The notes beneath the pieces are model-generated. The model ran no database searches, had not been told where the DNA came from, and saw nothing but the letters and a program-made list of their open reading frames with translations. From Pseudoponticoccus marisrubri (lineage in GTDB: Bacteria; Pseudomonadota; Alphaproteobacteria; Rhodobacterales; Rhodobacteraceae), in the NCBI RefSeq assembly GCF_001482405.1, contig NZ_LPXO01000004.1, forward strand, positions 1 through 64,000: 64,000 nt of DNA, read 5' to 3'. Shown here piece after piece: positions 56,757 to 64,000 of the stretch. Positions within the stretch are counted from its first letter, which is position 1; the number at the start of each line of letters is the position of its first letter. The position numbers and the translations under genes were made by a program.

Positions 56757-57932
56757 CTACTGCAGGTCGGCAAAGACCTTCTGCAGCCGCTCGCCCGCCT
56801 CGACCACCCGCGCGCGCGGCGTGGCAAGGTTGAAGCGCAGGAAATGATCGCCCCCCGTGCCGAAAGTGGGGCCGCGATTGACGGCGATCCGCGCCTGTTT
56901 CTCGACCCGCTCCAGCGCCTCGGGCAGGGCCATGCCGGTGCCCTCGAAATCCACCCAGGACAGGTAGGTCGCCTCCAGCGGCATCGAGCGCAGGCCGGGG
57001 ATCGCGTTCACCGCCTCGTCGAACACCTTGCGGTTGCCGTCGAGATAGGCGCAAAGCGCGTCGATCCAGGCCGCACCTTCGGGCGAATAGGCCGCCGTGG
57101 CCATGTGCATGGCAAAGGCATTGGGCCCCATGCCCATCGCCTGCATCCGGCGGGCAAAGCGTGCCCGCAGATCCTTGTCGGGGATGATGACATTGCCGGT
57201 ATGGATGCCGGCGAGGTTGAAGCTCTTGGTCGTGGCCGACATCATCACCAGCCGCTCGGAGACGCGGTCGTCGACCAGCGCCATGGGCACATGGGTATGG
57301 CCCGGCATCACCAGGTCCTGGTGGATCTCGTCCGAGATCAGGATCAGGTCATGCCGGCGGGCGAACTCGGCCACGCCCTTCAGCTCGGCCCGGCTCCAGA
57401 CCCGGCCGCCGGGATTGTGCGGGCTGCACAGGATGACCATGCGCTCTTCGCCGGTCATCAACGCGTCATAGGCGTCGAAATCCATCTCGTAGCGGCCATC
57501 GTTCAGGGTCAGCGGGCATTCTACCACGCGCCGCCCCGCCGCCTCGATCACCCGCGCGAAGGCATGGTAGACCGGCGTGAACAGCACCACGCCGTCGCCC
57601 GGCTGGGTGTAGGTGTCAAGGCACATCCCCACGCCGTTGACCAGCCCGTGGGTCGAGAACACCCAGGACGGGTCCAGCGCCCAGCCATGCCGCGTCTCGT
57701 GCCACCAGCGGATGGCCTCGAGATAGGCGCGGTCATCGCCGAAATAGCCGAAGATGCCGTGATCGACCATGCCCTGCAGCGCCGCGGTCACGCAGTCGGG
57801 CGGGCGGAAATCCATGTCGGCCACCCACATGGCCAGCCCGTCCGAGGCCGGCACGCCATAGCGCGCCTCCATCATGTCCCATTTCATGCAATGCGTGCCG
57901 ACGCGGTCGATCTCTTCGTCAAAACGGCTCAT
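56757..57932 (-). CDS. PatB/MalY-type PLP-dependent C-S lyase or aminotransferase
   Basis: A protein of 391 residues with the PatB/MalY family pattern: GLAMWVADMDFRPPDCV, HGIFGYFGDD, CSPHNPGGRVWS, LILISDEIHQDLVMPGHTHV, and the PLP lysine in SATTKSFNLAGIHTGN. Such enzymes cleave cystathionine or cysteine conjugates. The ATG at 57932 follows GGAAAGGA; the much longer upstream frame is antisense to def1. Convergent with the channel gene. Confidence 0.9.
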   Translation of the reverse strand: MSRFDEEIDRVGTHCMKWDMMEARYGVPASDGLAMWVADMDFRPPDCVTAALQGMVDHGIFGYFGDDRAYLEAIRWWHETRHGWALDPSWVFSTHGLVNGVGMCLDTYTQPGDGVVLFTPVYHAFARVIEAAGRRVVECPLTLNDGRYEMDFDAYDALMTGEERMVILCSPHNPGGRVWSRAELKGVAEFARRHDLILISDEIHQDLVMPGHTHVPMALVDDRVSERLVMMSATTKSFNLAGIHTGNVIIPDKDLRARFARRMQAMGMGPNAFAMHMATAAYSPEGAAWIDALCAYLDGNRKVFDEAVNAIPGLRSMPLEATYLSWVDFEGTGMALPEALERVEKQARIAVNRGPTFGTGGDHFLRFNLATPRARVVEAGERLQKVFADLQ

Positions 57933-58046
57933 GGTCTGTCCTTTCCTTTCGGGCCGGGGCCCGTCTCGGCCGCACGCTAGAGCGATGCGCGCGCAACCGA
58001 AAGGGGCCGCTTGCGCGACGGCGCGGCACGGCTTACATCGCGGACC

Positions 58047-58565
58047 ATGAAACGGCCCATCATCCTGCACCCCGACCCGCGGCTCAAGAAGGTCTGCCCG
58101 CCGGTCGACGACCTGTCCGACGACCTGCGCGTGCTGGCCGACGACATGCTCGAGACCATGTATGACGCGCCGGGGATCGGCCTGGCCGCGCCGCAGATCG
58201 GCGTGCTGTCGCGGCTGATCGTGCTGGACTGCGTCAAGGCCGACGAGGCGGCTCCGCGCCCGCTGGTGATGTTCAACCCGCGGATCGTCTCCGCCTCGGA
58301 CGAGATGAACGTCTACGAAGAGGGCTGCCTGTCGATCCCCGACCAGTATGCCGACGTGGAGCGCCCCGCCGAGGTCGAGGTCGAGTGGCTGGACCGCAAC
58401 GGTGCCCTGCAGCGCGAGGGCTTCGACGGGCTCTGGGCGACCTGCGTGCAGCACGAGATCGACCATCTCGATGGCAAGCTCTTCATCGACTATCTCAAGC
58501 CGCTCAAGCGTCAGCTGATCACCCGCAAGATGGTCAAGCTCAAGCGCGAGAAGGCCCGCGCATGA
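58047..58565 (+). CDS. def: Peptide deformylase 1
   Basis: A protein of 172 residues with all three deformylase motifs: GIGLAAPQIG (43-52), EGCLS with metal ligand Cys94, and HEIDH (136-140) with His136, His140 and catalytic Glu137. It removes the formyl group from nascent proteins. It is the first of three tandem def-like genes leading to fmt. Its stop overlaps the next start (ATGA). Confidence 0.97.
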   Translation: MKRPIILHPDPRLKKVCPPVDDLSDDLRVLADDMLETMYDAPGIGLAAPQIGVLSRLIVLDCVKADEAAPRPLVMFNPRIVSASDEMNVYEEGCLSIPDQYADVERPAEVEVEWLDRNGALQREGFDGLWATCVQHEIDHLDGKLFIDYLKPLKRQLITRKMVKLKREKARA

Positions 58566-59059
58566 GCCTGCGCGAGATCCTGCACTGGCCCGATCCGAGA
58601 CTGGCCCAGCCCGCCGCCCCCGTGACCGACCCGGCCGAAATGGCCGAGCTGATCGGCGACATGTTCGAGACGATGTATGATGCGCCGGGCCGCGGGCTGG
58701 CTGCGCCGCAGGTGGGCGTTTCGGCCCGGGTCTTCGTGATGGATACCGGCTGGAAGGATGGCGAGATGACGCCCATCGCCTGCATCAACCCGCAGATCCT
58801 CTGGCGCTCGGATACGGTGGCCACGGGCGGCGAGGGGTGCTTGTCGGTGCCCGGCGTCACCGCCGAGGTCCCCCGCGCCACCGAGATCGTGCTGGGCTAT
58901 ACCGACATCAACGGCGCCGCGCAGGAGCGGCACCTGACCGGCGCCGACGCGATCTTTGCGCAGCATGAATACGACCATCTCGACGGCGTGATGCATTTCG
59001 ACCGGCTCTCGGCTCCGGCGCGCGACGCGCTGCTGGCCGAGTACGAGTCTCGCGCGTGA
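58562..59059 (+). CDS. Peptide deformylase 2
   Basis: A protein of 165 residues and a paralogue of the gene before it. Motifs: GRGLAAPQVG, EGCLSVPG with Cys93, and HEYDH with His135, Glu136 and His139. The metal ligands and catalytic Glu are intact, so it is probably active; only the second residue of motif 1 is unusual (Arg for Ile/Val). It overlaps genes on both sides by four bases. Confidence 0.93.
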   Translation: MSLREILHWPDPRLAQPAAPVTDPAEMAELIGDMFETMYDAPGRGLAAPQVGVSARVFVMDTGWKDGEMTPIACINPQILWRSDTVATGGEGCLSVPGVTAEVPRATEIVLGYTDINGAAQERHLTGADAIFAQHEYDHLDGVMHFDRLSAPARDALLAEYESRA

Positions 59060-59553
59060 CCGTCCGGCCCTTCGTGCCCTGGCCCGATGCGCGGCTGCGC
59101 ACCGCCGCCGATCCGGTGGAGGCCGTGACCGACGAGATCCGCGCCATCTGGCAGGACATGATCGACACGATGGAGGCGATGCCGGGCGTCGGGCTGGCCG
59201 CGCCGCAGATCGGCGTCCTGCTGCGCCTTGCCGTGGTCGATGCCTCCGAGGCGCGCGGGCAGGCCGTCCGCATGGCCAATCCCGAGATCCTGCATGCCAG
59301 CGTGCAGCTGCGCGACCACGAAGAGGCCAGCCCGAACCTGCCCGGCGTCTCGGCCAAGGTCTCGCGCCCCCGCGCGGTCACGGTGCGCTATCTCGACGAG
59401 AGCGGGACGCCGGTCGAGAAGGACTTCGTGGGGCTCTGGGCCACCTCGGTGCAGCACCAGGTCGACCATCTCGACGGGCGGCTCTATGTCGACCGGCTGA
59501 GCAAGACGCGCCGCGACATGCTGCTGCGCAAGGCGCGCAAGCTGGCCCGCTGA
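59056..59553 (+). CDS. Degenerate peptide deformylase paralogue, probably inactive
   Basis: A protein of 165 residues that keeps the fold: GVGLAAPQIG (44-53) and HQVDH (134-138). Where active enzymes have EGCLS, it has EASPN, so the metal-binding Cys is replaced (Ser92 aligns). The catalytic Glu in HExDH is Gln135. Both metal His remain. Without Cys and Glu, deformylase activity is not expected. It starts with GTG and overlaps deformylase 2 by four bases (GTGA). The frame is intact, so it is a pseudoenzyme candidate rather than a pseudogene. Confidence 0.9.
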   Translation: MTVRPFVPWPDARLRTAADPVEAVTDEIRAIWQDMIDTMEAMPGVGLAAPQIGVLLRLAVVDASEARGQAVRMANPEILHASVQLRDHEEASPNLPGVSAKVSRPRAVTVRYLDESGTPVEKDFVGLWATSVQHQVDHLDGRLYVDRLSKTRRDMLLRKARKLAR

Positions 59554-59625
59554 GCCCGCCCCCTTGGCGCGGGGCGGTGCAGCGGATATCTGGACGGTGA
59601 CGCGGCAACAGGCGAGGCACAGGCG

Positions 59626-60537
59626 ATGCGGGTGATCTTCATGGGCTCTCCGGACTTCTCGGTGCCGGTTCTGGACGCGCTGGTCGCGGCCGGGCACGAG
59701 ATTGCAGCCGTCTATTGCCAGCCCCCGCGCCCCGCCGGGCGCGGCAAGAAGGACCGCCCGACCCCGGTGCAGGCCCGCGCCGAAGACCTGGGCCTCGAGG
59801 TGCGTCACCCTGTCAGCCTGCGCGGGGCCGAGGAGCAGGCGGCGCTGGCCGCGCTCAAGGCCGATATCGCCGTGGTCGTGGCCTACGGGCTGATCCTGCC
59901 GCAGGCGGTGCTGGACGCGCCGGCGCGCGGCTGTCTCAACATCCATGCCTCGCTGCTGCCGCGCTGGCGCGGCGCGGCGCCGATCCACCGGGCAATCATG
60001 GCGGGCGACGCGCAGACCGGCATCTGCATCATGGAGATGGAGGCCGGGCTGGACACCGGCCCCGTGCTGCTGCGCGAGGCCACGCCGATCGGGCCCACAG
60101 AGACCACGGGCGAGCTGCATGACCGGCTGAGCGCACTGGGCGCGCGGCTGATCTGCGAGGCGCTGGACCGGCTCGACACGCTGACCCCGCAGCCCCAGCC
60201 CGAGGCCGGCGTCACCTATGCAGCCAAGATCGACAAGGCCGAGGCCGCGATCGACTGGGCCCGCCCGGCGGCCGAGGTCTCGCAGCAGATCCGCGGATTG
60301 TCGCCCTTTCCCGGCGCCTGGACGCAGCATGGCGCGGCACGGCTGAAACTGCTGGGCGCCGAAATCGTGGCCGGGCAGGGCGCGCCGGGGACCGTCCTGG
60401 ATGCCGGCTTCACTGTCGCCTGCGGCACCGACGCCCTGCGCATCACCCGCGCGCAACGCGCCGGCCGCGGCGCGCAGGATGCCGACAGCTTCCTGCGCGG
60501 CCACCCGCTGCCCGCCGGCACCATTCTGGGAGGATAG
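59626..60537 (+). CDS. fmt: Methionyl-tRNA formyltransferase
   Basis: A protein of 303 residues starting [18 protein letters not shown], with the formyl-tetrahydrofolate motif [20 protein letters not shown] and a C-terminal OB-like tRNA-binding domain. It formylates initiator Met-tRNA, the reaction whose product the preceding def genes reverse on proteins. It follows the def cluster by 72 nt. Confidence 0.97.
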   Translation: MRVIFMGSPDFSVPVLDALVAAGHEIAAVYCQPPRPAGRGKKDRPTPVQARAEDLGLEVRHPVSLRGAEEQAALAALKADIAVVVAYGLILPQAVLDAPARGCLNIHASLLPRWRGAAPIHRAIMAGDAQTGICIMEMEAGLDTGPVLLREATPIGPTETTGELHDRLSALGARLICEALDRLDTLTPQPQPEAGVTYAAKIDKAEAAIDWARPAAEVSQQIRGLSPFPGAWTQHGAARLKLLGAEIVAGQGAPGTVLDAGFTVACGTDALRITRAQRAGRGAQDADSFLRGHPLPAGTILGG

Positions 60538-60539
60538 CC

Positions 60540-60782
60540 ATGTTTCCGGTCATCATCGGCACCGTCGTCATCGCGGGCATCGTGGGCTATGCCTCGGAAC
60601 GGACGGGCTTCACCCGCAACGGCATCCTGCCCAGCATCATCATCTGCGTCGGCGGCGCCTTCCTGTTCTACTTCGTGACGCTGATGTTCGGCTTCGGCTT
60701 TCGCTCGCCCGGGCTGAACGCGATCGTGGCCTCGATCGGCGCGCTGCTGATCGTGCCCACCCACTGGCGCGGGCGGCGCTGA
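60540..60782 (+). CDS. Small membrane protein, transglycosylase-associated-like
   Basis: A protein of 80 residues with two to three hydrophobic segments: IIGTVVIAGIVGYASE, ILPSIIICVGGAFLFYFVTL and AIVASIGALLIVP. The layout resembles the GlsB/YeaQ/YmgE family, but the similarity is not strong. It starts two bases after fmt, so it is probably co-translated. Function unknown. Confidence 0.65.
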   Translation: MFPVIIGTVVIAGIVGYASERTGFTRNGILPSIIICVGGAFLFYFVTLMFGFGFRSPGLNAIVASIGALLIVPTHWRGRR

Positions 60783-60852
60783 GACGGATGGCCGCGCAGC
60801 CAGCATGTGCCGCCTGTGGCAGGCTGGTCCCCGGCAATAGGGAGACAGCGGC

Positions 60853-61089
60853 ATGAGCATCGTCTGGCTGATCATCGTCGGCGCGGCAGCCGGCTTTCTG
60901 GCGACACGGTTGATGCGCATCGAGGCCGGCATCGTGCAGACCGTGGCCATCGGCATGGCCGGCGCGCTGATCGGCGGGCTGGTGATCCGGTTCCTGCTGG
61001 TCATCTCGGGCCTCCTGGCCGGGCTGGTGGGCGCGGTGCTGGGCGCGCTCCTGCTGATCTGGCTGTGGAAAACCGTCTTCGAGCGCTGA
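60853..61089 (+). CDS. GlsB/YeaQ/YmgE family small membrane protein
   Basis: A protein of 78 residues with alternating hydrophobic and glycine-rich segments (MSIVWLIIVGAAAGFLA, IVQTVAIGMAGALIGGLVIRF, LVGAVLGALLLIWLW), typical of the transglycosylase-associated small membrane family linked to stress. It has AGGGAGA upstream of the ATG. It follows the 80-residue protein by 70 nt and shares its size, so the two may be diverged relatives. Confidence 0.78.
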   Translation: MSIVWLIIVGAAAGFLATRLMRIEAGIVQTVAIGMAGALIGGLVIRFLLVISGLLAGLVGAVLGALLLIWLWKTVFER

Positions 61090-61194
61090 TCCGCCGCCCG
61101 GTCTGTGCATTCCTGCGGGATCTCCTGCGCAGGCACGGGCGTTTGAGCGTCAGGGCGCATGGCCTAGCTATGTCCCAACGCGCAGGAGGATCAC

Positions 61195-62184
61195 ATGGGC
61201 CAATTGGTCAACGGAGAATGGAAAACCGGGCAGGTCGCCCCGACCTCGAAGGATGGCAGCTTTCAGCGGCAAGACTCGTCCTTCCGCAACTGGGTGACAT
61301 CCGACGGCCGACCGGGCCCCAGCGGCGAGGGCGGCTTCGAGGCCGCGCGCGACCGCTATCACCTCTATGTCAGCTATGCCTGTCCCTGGGCGCACCGGGC
61401 GCTGATCTTCCGCAAACTCAAGGGGCTGGAGGATCTGATCGGCGTCAGCGTGGTGCATCCCGACATGCTCGACGATGGCTGGACCTTCGATCTCGACCGG
61501 CGCGGCGCCACGGGCGACCGGCTTTACGGGTCGCGCTTCATGCGCGAGATCTACACCCGGGCCGAGCCGCGCGCGACCACCAAGGTCACCGTGCCGGTGC
61601 TCTGGGACCGCCAGTACGAGACCATCGTCAGCAATGAAAGCGCCGAAATCATCCGCATGTTCAACAGCGCCTTCGACGGGCTGACCGGGAATAGCGACGA
61701 TTACTGGCCGGCGCATCTGCGCGACGAGATCGAGCCGGTGAACGCGCGCATCTACGACACGGTGAACAACGGCGTCTACAAGGCGGGCTTTGCCCGCTCG
61801 CAAGAGGCCTATGACGCCGCGGTGGGGCCCCTGTTCGAAACGCTGGACTGGATCGAGGAACGCCTGTCGCGCCGCCGCTACCTCATGGGCGCACAGGTGA
61901 CAGAGGCGGATTGGCGGCTCTTCACCACGCTGATCCGCTTCGACAAGGTCTATCACGGCCACTTCAAGTGCAACCGCAACCGCATCGTCGATTTCCCGAA
62001 CATGTGGGGGTATCTGCGTGAGCTCTACCAGTGGCCGGGCGTTGCCGAGACGGTGGATTTCGACCACATCACGCGGCATTACCATTACAGCCACGAGACG
62101 GTGAACCCGCATCGCATCGTGCCGATCGGGCCCGCGCTGGACCTGACGGCGCCGCATGGCCGCGGGGCACTGGCCGCCGCCTGA
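61195..62184 (+). CDS. Glutathionyl-hydroquinone reductase family (YqjG/Xi-class GST)
   Basis: A protein of 329 residues with the xi-class active-site motif CPWAHR (Cys63) in YACPWAHRALIFRKLKG. The family's C-terminal helical domain includes NNGVYKAGFARSQEAYDAAV and MGAQVTEADWRLFTTLIRFD. These enzymes reduce glutathionyl-hydroquinones. Length and motif order fit. It is preceded by AGGAGG and transcribed toward the receiver gene. Confidence 0.93.
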   Translation: MGQLVNGEWKTGQVAPTSKDGSFQRQDSSFRNWVTSDGRPGPSGEGGFEAARDRYHLYVSYACPWAHRALIFRKLKGLEDLIGVSVVHPDMLDDGWTFDLDRRGATGDRLYGSRFMREIYTRAEPRATTKVTVPVLWDRQYETIVSNESAEIIRMFNSAFDGLTGNSDDYWPAHLRDEIEPVNARIYDTVNNGVYKAGFARSQEAYDAAVGPLFETLDWIEERLSRRRYLMGAQVTEADWRLFTTLIRFDKVYHGHFKCNRNRIVDFPNMWGYLRELYQWPGVAETVDFDHITRHYHYSHETVNPHRIVPIGPALDLTAPHGRGALAAA

Positions 62185-62190
62185 GGGGGC

Positions 62191-62553
62191 TTACGGCGCG
62201 CGGGCGTAATGCTCGACCATCGTGGCGAGGTCCGATGGCGCCGTGCTGCTGGGCAGGAAGGCGCAGGCATTGGCGCAATGCCGGAAGATCGAGCCATCCG
62301 AGAAGAACGAGGTGTTCGTGACGAAGATCACGCGCGCCTCGGGCTGGCGGTACTGGGCGATATCCGACACCGCCAGCGCGCTGCCCTCATCCAGCACCAG
62401 GTCGAGGATGATGACGTCGAAATCCTCGCGCGCCAGCGCCGCGACGGCATCGTTCTGGGCGCGCGCCAGGCTCACGCGGGCGCCCATGCGCTTGAGGTGG
62501 CCCTGCCACAGCTGCGCCAGCGGGGCGCTGCTTTCCACGATCAGAACCCGCAC
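62191..62553 (-). CDS. Atypical single-domain response regulator receiver
   Basis: A protein of about 120 residues made only of a receiver domain. The phosphorylatable Asp51 in VIILDLVL and Thr79 in VIFVTNT are present. The acidic pair at the start is only half kept (VESS), and the conserved Lys after LP is replaced (P101/S102). Phosphorylation chemistry may therefore be altered. GTG 62553 follows GGAGG at 5 nt; in-frame ATG 62565 is an alternative. A CtrA-type site lies 62 nt upstream. Confidence 0.82.
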   Translation of the reverse strand: MRVLIVESSAPLAQLWQGHLKRMGARVSLARAQNDAVAALAREDFDVIILDLVLDEGSALAVSDIAQYRQPEARVIFVTNTSFFSDGSIFRHCANACAFLPSSTAPSDLATMVEHYARAP

Positions 62554-62614
62554 GACCACCTCCATGAAGAGACACGGCATTTGACGCAACTTGTTCCGTT
62601 TTCGTTTACAATCG

Positions 62615-62629
62615 TTAAGGCCGGATTAA
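62615..62629. promoter_or_regulatory. CtrA-consensus binding site
   Basis: TTAA (62615-62618), seven bases, then TTAA (62626-62629), followed by C: an exact match to the alphaproteobacterial CtrA consensus TTAA-N7-TTAA(C). It lies between the divergent receiver gene (start 62553) and the MltB-type gene (start 62749), 62 nt from the former and 120 nt from the latter. In a GC-rich genome an exact match by chance is uncommon. Which gene it controls is not known. Confidence 0.6.
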
Positions 62630-62748
62630 CGGGGCGCAGGAAATTTGACCGGTCGGTCCAGCAGGCCCCCGCCCATCGGCGGAACTCGGCTTGCCCCGTC
62701 CGGCGGCTTCGTTAGGGTATGGCCGACGCGAACATACGAGGATCCCCC

Positions 62749-63924
62749 ATGCGCCTTCCGGCACTCCTTCTCGGTCTCCTGGCCGGGACCGCGGCCTTCG
62801 CCCAGGATGTCCCCTGCGGCGGAAGCTTTGCGCAATTCAAGGCCGACATGGCCGACGAGGCCATCGCCCGCGGGCATGACCCGGCAACGGTGCAGCGCTT
62901 CTTCGCGCCGATCTCGCAAAGCGCCTCGGTGCTGCGGGCCGACCAGCGGCAGGGCATCTTCCAGGACCCGTTCATCACCTTCTCGCGCAAGCTGATCAGC
63001 CAGAACCGGCTGGATCGCGGCCGCCAGATGGCCAGCCGCTACGAGGCGGTGTTCGACCGCATCCAGCGCGACTACGGCATCGCGCCGGGCGTGCTGCTGG
63101 CCTTCTGGGCCTTCGAGACCGATTACGGCGCCTTCCAGGGTGATTTCAACACCGCCAATGCGCTGGTCACGCTGGCCCATGACTGCCGGCGCCCCGAGAT
63201 CTTCCGCCCGCAGGTCTTCGCCGCGCTCTCGCTCTACGAGCAGGGCGATTTCGACCCGGCCACCACGACCGGCGCCTGGGCGGGCGAGATCGGCATGGTG
63301 CAGATGCTGCCCAAGGACATCCTCGAAAACGGCGTGGACGGCGATGGCGACGGGCATGTGACGCTCAAGACCTCCGCCCCCGACGCGCTGATGTCCGGCG
63401 CCAAGATGCTGTCCCATCTCGGCTGGCGCCCGGGCGAGCCGTGGTTGCAGGAGGTGGTGCTGCCCGCCGATTTCGACTGGTCGCAGGCCGGGCTGCAGGT
63501 CACGCGCAGCGTGGCCGACTGGGAACAGCTGGGCGTGCAGGCCCGGCAGGGCGTGCTGGATGACGGCCGGCTCGAGGCCTCGATCATCGTGCCGCAGGGC
63601 CGCGGCGGCCCGGCCTTCATCGCCTACCCGAATTTCCGCGTCTATTTCGAGTGGAACCAGAGCTTCACCTACGTGCTGACCGCCGCCTATTTCGGAACGC
63701 GGCTCGAAGGCGCGCCGGTCTATGACGCGGGCAATCCCGCGCCGGGCCTGTCGAGCGCGCAGATGAAGCAGCTGCAACGCAAGCTCGACGCCATGGGCTA
63801 TGACGTGGGCGAGATCGACGGCATCCTGGGGGCCGGCACCCGCTCGGCCGTGCGCGACGTCCAGCAGCAGCTGGGCCTGCCCGCCGATGCCTGGCCCACG
63901 CCGGACCTGCTGAACCGGTTGTGA
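62749..63924 (+). CDS. MltB-type lytic murein transglycosylase with PG-binding domain
   Basis: A protein of 391 residues: a signal peptide (MRLPALLLGLLAGTAAFAQ), an MltB/SLT-2 type catalytic domain with the Glu in FWAFETDYGAFQGDFNT, EIGMVQMLPKDILENGVDGDGDGH and MLSHLGWRPGEPWLQEVVLP, and a C-terminal peptidoglycan-binding domain (MKQLQRKLDAMGYDVGEIDG). It cleaves glycan strands forming anhydro ends. ATG 62749 has GAGG upstream. Confidence 0.94.
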   Translation: MRLPALLLGLLAGTAAFAQDVPCGGSFAQFKADMADEAIARGHDPATVQRFFAPISQSASVLRADQRQGIFQDPFITFSRKLISQNRLDRGRQMASRYEAVFDRIQRDYGIAPGVLLAFWAFETDYGAFQGDFNTANALVTLAHDCRRPEIFRPQVFAALSLYEQGDFDPATTTGAWAGEIGMVQMLPKDILENGVDGDGDGHVTLKTSAPDALMSGAKMLSHLGWRPGEPWLQEVVLPADFDWSQAGLQVTRSVADWEQLGVQARQGVLDDGRLEASIIVPQGRGGPAFIAYPNFRVYFEWNQSFTYVLTAAYFGTRLEGAPVYDAGNPAPGLSSAQMKQLQRKLDAMGYDVGEIDGILGAGTRSAVRDVQQQLGLPADAWPTPDLLNRL

Positions 63925-63940
63925 GCCGGCCGGGGTTCGC

Positions 63941-64000
63941 ATGACGATCCACAGGCTCGATCTGCAACCGGGGGAGGGGATCCCCAACAACCCCTCCCTG
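63941..64000 (+). CDS. Start of a YjlB-like cupin protein (cut by window end)
   Basis: The last 60 nt open a frame beginning ATG at 63941, whose first 20 codons read MTIHRLDLQPGEGIPNNPSL. The IPNNP pattern near the start is typical of YjlB-type cupins, which usually continue PVLLY. The rest lies outside the window, so only the N-terminus can be judged. Part of this stretch (63981-64000) also resembles a GC-rich hairpin, so a non-coding reading is not excluded. Confidence 0.5.
   Translation, partial: MTIHRLDLQPGEGIPNNPSL

Noticed and set aside
57933-58466. N-terminal extension of the PatB-like enzyme
   Set aside because: It is antisense to def1 and the family N-terminus matches the start at 57932.

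Overview
The window reads as one chromosomal stretch of a high-GC alphaproteobacterium, most likely a Rhodobacteraceae/Roseobacter-group member. This is inferred from content and order: a 23S rRNA with an intervening sequence in the helix 45 region, a pdxJ-acpS-lepB-rnc-era-recO run, tamA-tamB, three def genes in front of fmt, DUF1491, DUF2062 and DUF3429 genes, and a CtrA-type site. Almost everything is housekeeping DNA with tight, often 1-4 nt overlapping, operons. I see no transposase, integrase, phage gene, CRISPR array or defence island.

Layout. 1-3.1 kb: the 3' end of a PagL-like lipid A deacylase gene, then a 23S rRNA gene lacking roughly its first 530 nt, a 5S rRNA gene and a strong bidirectional terminator. 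3.4-9.6 kb: tamB and tamA. 9.8-15.1 kb: tRNA-Gly(TCC), an ABC exporter, a SHOCT-domain protein, manganese-type pyrophosphatase and an AlkB-type alkane hydroxylase. 15.1-22.5 kb: mutY, DciA-like, DsbA-like, CaiB-type CoA-transferase, two saccharopine dehydrogenases, a histidine phosphatase and map. 22.7-29.1 kb: a Tat-exported metallo-hydrolase with a 30-bp palindrome upstream, rsmD, a ferredoxin-reductase-type flavoprotein, a peroxiredoxin, phhB, a COG3146-type acyltransferase, a glycerophosphodiesterase and RidA. 29.3-36.1 kb: a type I secretion ABC/HlyD pair, mlaA and an MlaC-like gene, and a class A penicillin-binding protein. 36.4-39.0 kb: glnK-amtB and an FCD-family regulator. 39.1-51.2 kb: a long minus-strand run (moaE, moaD, pgsA, recO, DUF1491, era, MFS, rnc, lepB, acpS, pdxJ, DUF2062, rsh, rpoZ, folK). 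51.3-64 kb: NYN protein, YqaA, cytochrome c, ispH, LysE, DUF3429, methyltransferase, rnhA, TRIC-type channel, PatB-like lyase, three def genes, fmt, two small membrane proteins, a glutathionyl-hydroquinone reductase homologue, an atypical receiver protein, an MltB-type transglycosylase, and the first codons of a YjlB-like cupin.

Functional links. tamA/tamB, mlaA/mlaC, PagL-like, PBP1A-like and MltB-like proteins all act on the envelope. glnK-amtB is the ammonium sensing and uptake pair. def and fmt process formyl-methionine, map removes the methionine, and rnc/era/rsmD mature rRNA and ribosomes. The saccharopine pair points to lysine catabolism.

Most noteworthy: (1) the third def paralogue has lost both the metal-ligand cysteine and the catalytic glutamate; (2) a CtrA-consensus site sits upstream of a receiver protein lacking the conserved lysine; (3) the 23S gene is 5'-truncated at an abrupt junction; (4) dispersed palindromic elements lie just behind minus-strand genes; (5) a 17-codon leader ORF overlaps the start of an MFS gene. 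I found no convincing large undescribed system. Start codons were chosen by reading ribosome-binding sites and family N-termini, and no database search was possible.
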